Shown here in pieces: positions 4,730 to 9,926 of a stretch of 9,926 nucleotides of DNA (position 1 is its first letter; the number at the start of each line of letters is the position of its first letter). This stretch comes from 13-2-20CM-68-14 sp046723355 (GTDB lineage: Bacteria; Actinomycetota; Thermoleophilia; Gaiellales; Gaiellaceae), in the NCBI GenBank assembly GCA_046723355.1, contig JBKOUJ010000125.1:1-9926 (forward strand), read 5' to 3'. The translations under genes and the position numbers were made by a program. Under the pieces are notes generated by a model. The model made no database searches, was not told the origin of the DNA, and was given only the letters and a program-made list of their open reading frames with translations.

Positions 4730-6115
4730 ATGGCAGAGAACGACGAGGGGCTCGAAGAGCTAGGTCTCTCCGGGAGCCTCACCCGACGGCAGGTGATCCG
4801 CCGCGGCCTCGGCGGCTTCCTGATCATCTATGCGGGCGCGCTGCCGAAGGTCGCCGCAGCGGGCGCGCCGAAGCACCTGCACCGACCGTACAAGAACACG
4901 CTCAAGATCATCCAGTGGAGCCACTTCGTGCCGGCGTACGACGTCTGGTTCGACAAGACGTACACGAAGAACTGGGGCAACAAGCATGACACCGACGTGC
5001 AGGTCGACCACATCGCGCTCGCCCAACTGCCGGCGCGGGCGCAATCCGAGGTTGCCGCACAGAGCGGCCACGACATCTTCGGCCACCTGTCGCCGCAGGC
5101 GGGCCTCGAGGACCAGGTGATCAACCATAAGGAGATCGTTCAGGAGGTCAGCCGCAAACGCGGCAAGGTCAGCGAGGTCGGGTTCAAGAGCTGCTACAAC
5201 CCGCGGACGAAGAAGTGGCACGGGTTCCCGGAGAACTACGTTCCCGACCCGATCCATTTCAGAAAGGACCTCTGGCGCCAAGTCGGGTTCAAGCCCTCGA
5301 CCTGGGACGACGTCCGCAAGGCAGCCCCGAAGCTGAAGGCCCTCGGGCACCCGGTCGGGCTCGGGATGTCGAACGAGCTCGACTCCAACATGCTGCTGAT
5401 CGCGCTCTTGCAGTGCTACGGGGCGTTCATCCAGAACGCGCACGCCCATCCCAACATCAACACGAAGCACACGATCGAGGCGCTGAAAGTGATGCGCGAC
5501 ATCTACAAGCGCGGGATGACGAACGAGGTCTTCGCCTGGACCGCCCAGTCGAACAACCAGGGCTACCTGTCGGGACGGCTCTCACTCGCGGTCAACGCGA
5601 TCTCGATCGCCCGCAGCGCCGAGGACGGCGGACTGCCGATCGCCCAGTCCACGGCGATCGCGCCGATCCCTCGCGGGCCAATCCAGCGGCTCGGCCTCGA
5701 GCACGTGATGGGCGTCTACACGATCTGGAAGTTCGCGAAGAACAAGGGCCTCGCGAAGCGTTTCATCGCCGACCTGGAGATCAACTACCAGGGGGCCTTC
5801 AAGAACAGCAAGTACTACAACTTCCCGGCCTGGCGCAGTGCCGTGCACAACTACGGGCAGCAGCTCGCGGCCGATCCGCATGCACCCAAGGGCAAGTACA
5901 AGGTGCTCGATCTGATCGCCCGCAAGTACACGGTCAACGTCGGCTACCCAGGCTTCTCGAACGCCGCGGTCGACGAGATCTTCAACACCTGGCTCATCCC
6001 GCAGATGTTCGCGCAGGTCGCGCAGGGGAAGATGACTCCGGCCGAAGCGGCGAGGGCGGCCCAGCACGAGTTCAGCCCGATCTTCGCGAAGTGGAGGAAG
6101 CGCGGGAAGATCTAA
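4730..6115 (+). CDS. Extracellular solute-binding protein, Tat-exported, sugar type
   Basis: A 461-residue binding protein of the MalE-like family 1, capturing substrate for the adjacent permeases. The N-terminus carries a twin-arginine motif, LTRRQVIRR (17-25), then a short hydrophobic core (27-38), a basic c-region (Lys40) and AAAGA (42-46), where cleavage is likely. These features fit Tat export better than Sec. There is no lipobox cysteine, so it is not an obvious lipoprotein. Within the mature part, PDPIHFRKDLWRQVGFKPSTWDDV matches the region of the family usually written as Y-R-K-D-hydrophobic...G-P-T-W-D-E/D. Aromatic and His/Asn-rich stretches could line a sugar site, but the ligand is not identifiable. 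It is the last gene of its transcript and ends 4 nt before the convergent oxidase gene. Confidence 0.9.
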   Translation: MAENDEGLEELGLSGSLTRRQVIRRGLGGFLIIYAGALPKVAAAGAPKHLHRPYKNTLKIIQWSHFVPAYDVWFDKTYTKNWGNKHDTDVQVDHIALAQLPARAQSEVAAQSGHDIFGHLSPQAGLEDQVINHKEIVQEVSRKRGKVSEVGFKSCYNPRTKKWHGFPENYVPDPIHFRKDLWRQVGFKPSTWDDVRKAAPKLKALGHPVGLGMSNELDSNMLLIALLQCYGAFIQNAHAHPNINTKHTIEALKVMRDIYKRGMTNEVFAWTAQSNNQGYLSGRLSLAVNAISIARSAEDGGLPIAQSTAIAPIPRGPIQRLGLEHVMGVYTIWKFAKNKGLAKRFIADLEINYQGAFKNSKYYNFPAWRSAVHNYGQQLAADPHAPKGKYKVLDLIARKYTVNVGYPGFSNAAVDEIFNTWLIPQMFAQVAQGKMTPAEAARAAQHEFSPIFAKWRKRGKI

Positions 6116-6119
6116 CGCA

Positions 6120-7514
6120 CTAGCGTGTCCCGATACGCAGGCCCGCGGCGCGCGGCAGCGCTGCGATCGCGCGCAGCGGCAGCGCCGCCCGCACGCCGGC
6201 CTGCTCGGCCTCCTCGACGCGCAACGCCGCACCGCGTACGAGCGCGCCGCCCCAGCCCTTGACGGGTTCCGGTGGCAGCGGCCGGACTCGGCGGTTGACC
6301 AGCGGGAGCGCGGTCAGCTCGTCCTCGATCCCGAGGGCAAGCCGCGTCAGGATCTGGCCGCCCAGCCAGCTCGGGCCGACACCGTTGCCCGAGTAGCCGG
6401 CGCCGTAGTGGACGCGCGTGCCAGGGACCGTGCCGAAGAACGGGAAGCGGTCGGCGGAGACGTCGATCGGGCCGCCCCACGCGCGCTCGATCCTGACGTC
6501 CGCGAGGTCCGGCAGCAGGAACCGAAGCCCGGCCTCGGCGCGCGCAGCTGACGGGACGTCCGCCGTGAAGCGCCCGTCGATCCGGCCGCCGAAGCCGATC
6601 GGCCCGGAGCCGCTGCCCATGAGCACGCGTCCGTCGTTGGTCGTCCGGAAGTAGTGCAGGAACATCCGCCCGTCCGCGATCGACTCGCCACCCGTCCAGT
6701 TGATCTGTTCGAGCAGCTCCGGGACCTGCTCGGTGAGGACGACGTAGGAGCCGAACGCGGTCAGGCGCCGAGCGATCGGCCTCCAGCCGGCGGCCGCGGC
6801 GTTGACCGCAACGACGACCTCGCTCGCCGTGACACGTCCGCGCGGCGTCTCGAGCACGTTCGGCGACCCGCGCCGGAGCCTCGAGAGCGGCGTTCGCTCG
6901 TGGACCTCGACGCCGTCTTCGATCGCCGCATCCCGCAGCGCGCGGGCCAGCCGCGCCGGCTGCACGGTTGCTCCCTCGCGGAAGAGGACGCCCCGCCGGA
7001 AGCGAGGCGACGCGCAGTGCTCGGCCACTTCCGCGGCCGTGAGCGGCACGGCTTCCTGCTCGACACCGAGCTCGCGCGCCGTCTCGACCGCGCGATCGAG
7101 CGCCTCGTCCTGCGACGCGGCCGCCGACACCTCGAGCAGCGGCGCCTCCCGAAGCCAGACATCGACCCCGTGTGTCTCCGCGAACTCGCGGACGCCCGGG
7201 ATGATGGCCGATCCGGCCTCGGCGATCTCGAGCGCGCCTGCGTCGCCGAAGACGCGACGCAGCCGGGCGAGCGGCGACCAGTAGCCGTGCAGGAAACCGC
7301 CGTTCCGCCCGCTCGGCCCTTCGCCGCAGAGCTCGGCCTCGAGCACGATCACTCGTGCCGACGGCTCGCGCTGCCGAACGGCGAGCGCGGTCCAGAGCCC
7401 CGTGTAGCCGCCGCCGACGATCGCGACGTCGGCGTCGGCGTCGCCCTCCAGCGGCGGCTGCGGCTCGACCGCCGGGGCTTCGTCCAGCCACCAAGGCCGG
7501 CCCGGATAAATCAA
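6120..7514 (-). CDS. FAD-dependent amine/amino-acid oxidase (DAO family, PuuB/OrdL-like)
   Basis: A flavoprotein of 464 residues in the D-amino-acid-oxidase superfamily, closest in style to gamma-glutamylputrescine oxidase (PuuB/OrdL). The dinucleotide-binding motif VAIVGGGYTGLWTAL starts at about residue 30 and ends the first strand with VIVLEAELCGEGPSGRNGGF (55-74), typical of PuuB-like enzymes. Later hallmarks include FHYF-like LHYFRTTNDGRVLMG, WGGPIDVSADRFPFFG and YGAGYSGNGVGPSWLGG near the C-terminus. It would oxidise an amine to an imine with H2O2 release. The TTG start at 7514 overlaps the aminotransferase TGA (TTGA). It lacks a Shine-Dalgarno, so coupling is likely. The frame stays open to 7949, but that part is the aminotransferase gene. 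The substrate is uncertain, and no PuuA-type ligase is seen in the window. Confidence 0.88.
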   Translation of the reverse strand: MIYPGRPWWLDEAPAVEPQPPLEGDADADVAIVGGGYTGLWTALAVRQREPSARVIVLEAELCGEGPSGRNGGFLHGYWSPLARLRRVFGDAGALEIAEAGSAIIPGVREFAETHGVDVWLREAPLLEVSAAASQDEALDRAVETARELGVEQEAVPLTAAEVAEHCASPRFRRGVLFREGATVQPARLARALRDAAIEDGVEVHERTPLSRLRRGSPNVLETPRGRVTASEVVVAVNAAAAGWRPIARRLTAFGSYVVLTEQVPELLEQINWTGGESIADGRMFLHYFRTTNDGRVLMGSGSGPIGFGGRIDGRFTADVPSAARAEAGLRFLLPDLADVRIERAWGGPIDVSADRFPFFGTVPGTRVHYGAGYSGNGVGPSWLGGQILTRLALGIEDELTALPLVNRRVRPLPPEPVKGWGGALVRGAALRVEEAEQAGVRAALPLRAIAALPRAAGLRIGTR

Positions 7515-8935
7515 GGAGCGCGGCGAGGAGTCTCGCGCCGTGGCGCGCCGGGCGGTTGCTCGATCTTCGCCCAGGCCTCTTCGAGCACGTCGGTGAGGAT
7601 CTGCACCAGCTCGTCGAACTCGGCCTGGCCCGCGACCAGCGGCGGCGAGATCTGGATGACCGGGTCGCCACGGTCGTCCGCGCGGCAGATCAGCCCGCGC
7701 TCGAACAGCTCCGGCGAGAGGAAGCCGCGCAGCAGCCACTCCGACTCCTCGTCCGTGAACGTCTCGCGCGTCTCCTTGTCCTTGACGAGCTCGAGCGCGT
7801 AGAAGCAGCCCGCGCCGCGGAGATCGCCCGCGATCGGCAGCTCGAGGAGCCGTTCCAGAGTCGAGCGGTACATCGATTCCTTCTCGCGCACGCCCTCGAC
7901 GATCCGCTCCCGCTTCATGATCTCGATGTTCTTGAGCGCGATCGCGCACATGACCGGGTGCCCGCCGAACGTGATTCCGTGCATGAACATCGATTCACCC
8001 GCCTGGAACGGCTCTATCACGCGGTGGGTGGTGAGGACGGCCCCGATCGACGCGTATGCCGAGGAAAGGCCCTTCGCGCACGTCAGGAGGTCGGGCCTGA
8101 TGTCGTACAGCTCCGATGCGAACCAATGCCCGATCCGACCGAAGCCGGTGATCACCTCGTCGGCGCAGAGCAGGATCCCGTACCGGTCGCAGATCTCCCG
8201 GACGCCCTGGAAGTAGCCCGCGGGCGGCGTGAAGCAGCCACCGGCGTTCTGCACCGGCTCCATCACGACCATCGCGACGGTGTCGGGGCCAGCCGCGTCG
8301 AGAGCAGCCTCCAGGTCGTCGAGCAGGAACGCCGTGAACGCCTCCTCGCTCTCGTCGGCCGGGCGGTGGTAGCGATTCGTGTTCCGGACGTGAACGACCT
8401 CGGGGACGAGCGGCTCGAACGGCGTCCGCAGCGCCGGGATCCCGTTGATCGAGAGGGCTCCCATCGTCGTGCCGTGGTAGGCGACGTTGCGCGAGACGGC
8501 CTTCCAGCGCCGCTCGCCGCGCGCCGCGTGGTACTGACGGGCGAGCTTCCACGCTGACTCGATCGCCTCCGAGCCGCCGGAGACGAAGAAGGCGCGGGTC
8601 AGGTCGCCCGGCGCCAGCGACGCCACCTCCGCGGCCAGCTCGATCGCGCGAGGATGGGCGTACGACCAGTTCGTGTAGAAGGGCAGCTCGCGCATCTGCT
8701 CGTGCGCGGCCTGGCCGATCTCGTCGCCGTGCGAGTAGCCGATGTTGACCGCGAACAGGCCCGCGAGCGCGTCGAGGTACCTCTTGCCGTTGACGTCCTC
8801 GAGGTAGCAGCCCTCGCCGCGGACGATGACCGGCACTTCGGTCTGCGCGTAGCCGCCCATGCGCGTGAAGTGCAGCCATAGGTGCTCGCGCGCGAGCTTC
8901 TGCAGGTCGACAGGGGCTGAGGACATGGTCGTCAC
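7511..8935 (-). CDS. Class III PLP aminotransferase (omega-amine:pyruvate type, SpuC-like)
   Basis: A 474-residue class III aminotransferase. It carries FVSGGSEAIESAWKLARQYH (117-136) for cofactor phosphate binding, VMEPVQNAGG (224-233), the PLP-ring aspartate in ADEVITGFGR (258-267), the Schiff-base lysine Lys288 in TCAKGLSSAYASIGAV, and HGITFGGHPV (319-328). The family moves terminal amino groups to pyruvate or 2-oxoglutarate. Next to a Pot-type importer and a PuuB-like oxidase, a polyamine or omega-amino acid such as putrescine is the likeliest substrate, as for SpuC; this is inferred from context. The GTG at 8935 overlaps the upstream permease stop (GTGA) and follows GAGG by 6 nt. An ATG at 8926 giving 471 residues is the alternative. 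The stop overlaps the next gene's TTG. Confidence 0.92.
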   Translation of the reverse strand: MTTMSSAPVDLQKLAREHLWLHFTRMGGYAQTEVPVIVRGEGCYLEDVNGKRYLDALAGLFAVNIGYSHGDEIGQAAHEQMRELPFYTNWSYAHPRAIELAAEVASLAPGDLTRAFFVSGGSEAIESAWKLARQYHAARGERRWKAVSRNVAYHGTTMGALSINGIPALRTPFEPLVPEVVHVRNTNRYHRPADESEEAFTAFLLDDLEAALDAAGPDTVAMVVMEPVQNAGGCFTPPAGYFQGVREICDRYGILLCADEVITGFGRIGHWFASELYDIRPDLLTCAKGLSSAYASIGAVLTTHRVIEPFQAGESMFMHGITFGGHPVMCAIALKNIEIMKRERIVEGVREKESMYRSTLERLLELPIAGDLRGAGCFYALELVKDKETRETFTDEESEWLLRGFLSPELFERGLICRADDRGDPVIQISPPLVAGQAEFDELVQILTDVLEEAWAKIEQPPGAPRRETPRRAP

Positions 8936-9798
8936 GCGGCGCCTCGGGTTGCCTTCGCCGCCCGGTACTGCCACCAGACGTTGCCGAGGCCGAGGGCGAT
9001 CGCCACGAGAAAGATCGCGCTCGCCACGACGTTCACCTGCGGAGGTACGGCCACTCTGGCGATCCCCCAGACGAAGATCGGGAAGGTCTGCGTGGGCCCT
9101 GCATTGAGATACGTGATCACGAAGTCGTCGATCGAGAGCGCGAAACCGAGCAGCGCCGCGGCCAGCATCGCGGGAGCGATAAGCGGCAGCGTGACCTTCT
9201 GGAAGGTCTTCCATTCGTTGGCGCCGAGGTCCATCGCCGCTTCTTCGAGGTGCCTGTCGAACCCGATCAGGCGCGCCTTCACCGTGACGACGACGAAGCT
9301 GATGGTGAACATCACGTGCGCGATGAAGATCGTCCAGAAGCCGAGCTGAATCGTGTTCTGATCGTTCAGGAAGAGCGTCAGGAGCGAAGAGCCCATGACG
9401 ATCTCCGGCGTCGCCATCGGGAGGAAGATGATGAGGCTCGTAACCCCCCATCCGAGGAACCGGTGGCGCACTAGCGCCAGCGCGATCAGCGTTCCGAGCG
9501 CGGTCGCGACGAGCGTAGCGAGCGCGGCGATCTCGAGAGAAGTCTGGACGGCCCCCTGGATCCCTAGCACGGAGTTCCAGTTGAGCCAGTTGTCGAACGT
9601 GAAGCGGTGCCAGACGTAGTTGAAGCGGCCTGTCGGGTGATTGAACGAGAAGAGGATCACGATGACGATCGGGAGCAGCAGATACGCCACTGCGAGGAAC
9701 GCGTACACGGTGAGTGAGTGCCTCGCGACGAAACGCCACGTCCGGCTCATGACGCCGACCCGTGCGCGGGTCGGCAGCGCCTCGGCCGCCGTCGTCAT
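8932..9798 (-). CDS. potC: Spermidine/putrescine-type ABC permease, PotC-like
   Basis: A 288-residue permease of the PotC type. Hydrophobic segments lie at about 31-52, 85-110, 116-142, 150-172, 207-230 and 255-275. FSFN (50-53) after the first helix and the external W/F-rich segment before the second are typical of PotC. The EAA-like docking loop LEEAAMDLGANEWKTFQKVTLP spans 184-205, and SIDDFVITY (222-230) follows, another strong PotC hallmark. The ATG at 9798 overlaps the stop of the PotB-like gene (ATGA), and its own stop overlaps the aminotransferase GTG. Family members import putrescine, spermidine or related amines; the exact substrate is not determined here. The ATPase and binding protein of this importer presumably lie beyond the right edge. 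Confidence 0.92.
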   Translation of the reverse strand: MTTAAEALPTRARVGVMSRTWRFVARHSLTVYAFLAVAYLLLPIVIVILFSFNHPTGRFNYVWHRFTFDNWLNWNSVLGIQGAVQTSLEIAALATLVATALGTLIALALVRHRFLGWGVTSLIIFLPMATPEIVMGSSLLTLFLNDQNTIQLGFWTIFIAHVMFTISFVVVTVKARLIGFDRHLEEAAMDLGANEWKTFQKVTLPLIAPAMLAAALLGFALSIDDFVITYLNAGPTQTFPIFVWGIARVAVPPQVNVVASAIFLVAIALGLGNVWWQYRAAKATRGAA

Positions 9799-9926
9799 CC
9801 GGTCAGCTTCTCCGGGCCGACGATCCGGGCGTAGACGAGCAGCGCGATCAGGATCGTCCCCATGAGGATGAACGAGAGCGAGGCGGCGGTCGGGTAGTCG
9901 AGCGACTCCAGGAACTTCGCCTGGAT
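9795..9926 (-). CDS. potB: Spermidine/putrescine-type ABC permease, PotB-like, C-terminal fragment
   Basis: Only the last 43 residues are in the window; the gene continues past the right edge and was too short to be listed as an ORF. It reads IQAKFLESLDYP, then a final membrane helix TAASLSFILMGTILIALLVY, then ARIVGPEKLTG and a TGA at 9797-9795. This matches the C-terminus of PotB-type permeases, where an IQxQF...W/YPxGAALS segment precedes the last helix. The TGA overlaps the ATG of the PotC-like gene as ATGA. The assignment rests on this short match plus its position directly before potC, the normal partner order. Confidence 0.82.
   Translation of the reverse strand: MQAKFLESLDYPTAASLSFILMGTILIALLVYARIVGPEKLTG

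Noticed and set aside
6103..6132. Possible hairpin terminator between the binding protein and oxidase genes (CGGGA ... TCCCG around CGC-ACTA-GCG)
   Set aside because: The two short stems are separated by an unequal internal loop and there is no T-tract on either side, so it is too weak to call.
7515..7949. N-terminal extension of the oxidase frame, which would give 609 residues
   Set aside because: The extra part overlaps the aminotransferase C-terminus and has no recognisable domain. The FAD motif sits at a normal distance from the TTG at 7514.
8936..9739. N-terminal extension of the aminotransferase frame, which would give 742 residues
   Set aside because: It is the PotC-like permease in another frame, Arg/Asp-rich and without motifs. 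GTG 8935 fits family length, overlap and ribosome binding site.
1..9926. CRISPR, mobile-element, toxin-antitoxin, phage or RNA-gene signals
   Set aside because: No spaced direct repeats, transposase or integrase motifs, terminal inverted repeats, tRNA-like cloverleaf or rRNA stretches were seen on either strand. The local GC-rich runs are ordinary Ala/Arg coding.

Overview
The window is about two-thirds G+C and packed with genes on both strands. GTG and TTG starts are common, and there are TANNNT-type -10 boxes with little or no leader and no good -35. Together with the mix of gene families, this points to a high-GC actinobacterium, possibly in or near the class Thermoleophilia. That placement is inferred from composition and gene content only; no marker gene is present.

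Layout, left to right. (1) 1-706, plus strand: the 3' end of msrB and all of msrA, a methionine sulfoxide repair pair. (2) 703-1167, minus strand: a DUF1003 membrane protein with a coiled-coil tail. It diverges from (3) 1195-1533, plus strand, a small NYN/YacP-like nuclease-fold protein. (4) 1530-2729, minus strand: a MalK/UgpC-type ABC ATPase. It diverges from (5) 2786-6115, plus strand, two MalF/MalG-type permeases and a Tat-exported solute-binding protein. Groups 4 and 5 together form a complete carbohydrate-type ABC importer. (6) 6120-9926, minus strand: an operon entering from the right edge and transcribed leftward. It holds the 3' end of a PotB-type permease, a PotC-type permease, a class III aminotransferase and an FAD-dependent amine/amino-acid oxidase. 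This looks like uptake plus catabolism of a polyamine or similar amine.

No gene-free stretch exceeds 60 bp. The gaps are 1168-1194, 2730-2785, 4705-4729 and 6116-6119; neighbouring genes otherwise abut or overlap. I saw no rRNA, tRNA, CRISPR array, insertion sequence, phage gene or convincing intrinsic terminator.

The gene content is ordinary. The most interesting signals are regulatory. Both divergent gene pairs have TANNNT boxes on opposite strands that share a single central TA, as expected of symmetric bidirectional promoters. One of these lies against a perfect 7-3-7 palindrome that could control the whole sugar importer. Two convergent gene pairs end on one shared CTAG, which supplies both TAG stops. 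The amine operon is stitched together by ATGA, GTGA and TTGA overlaps. I found no evidence for a new defence, mobile or RNA-based system.
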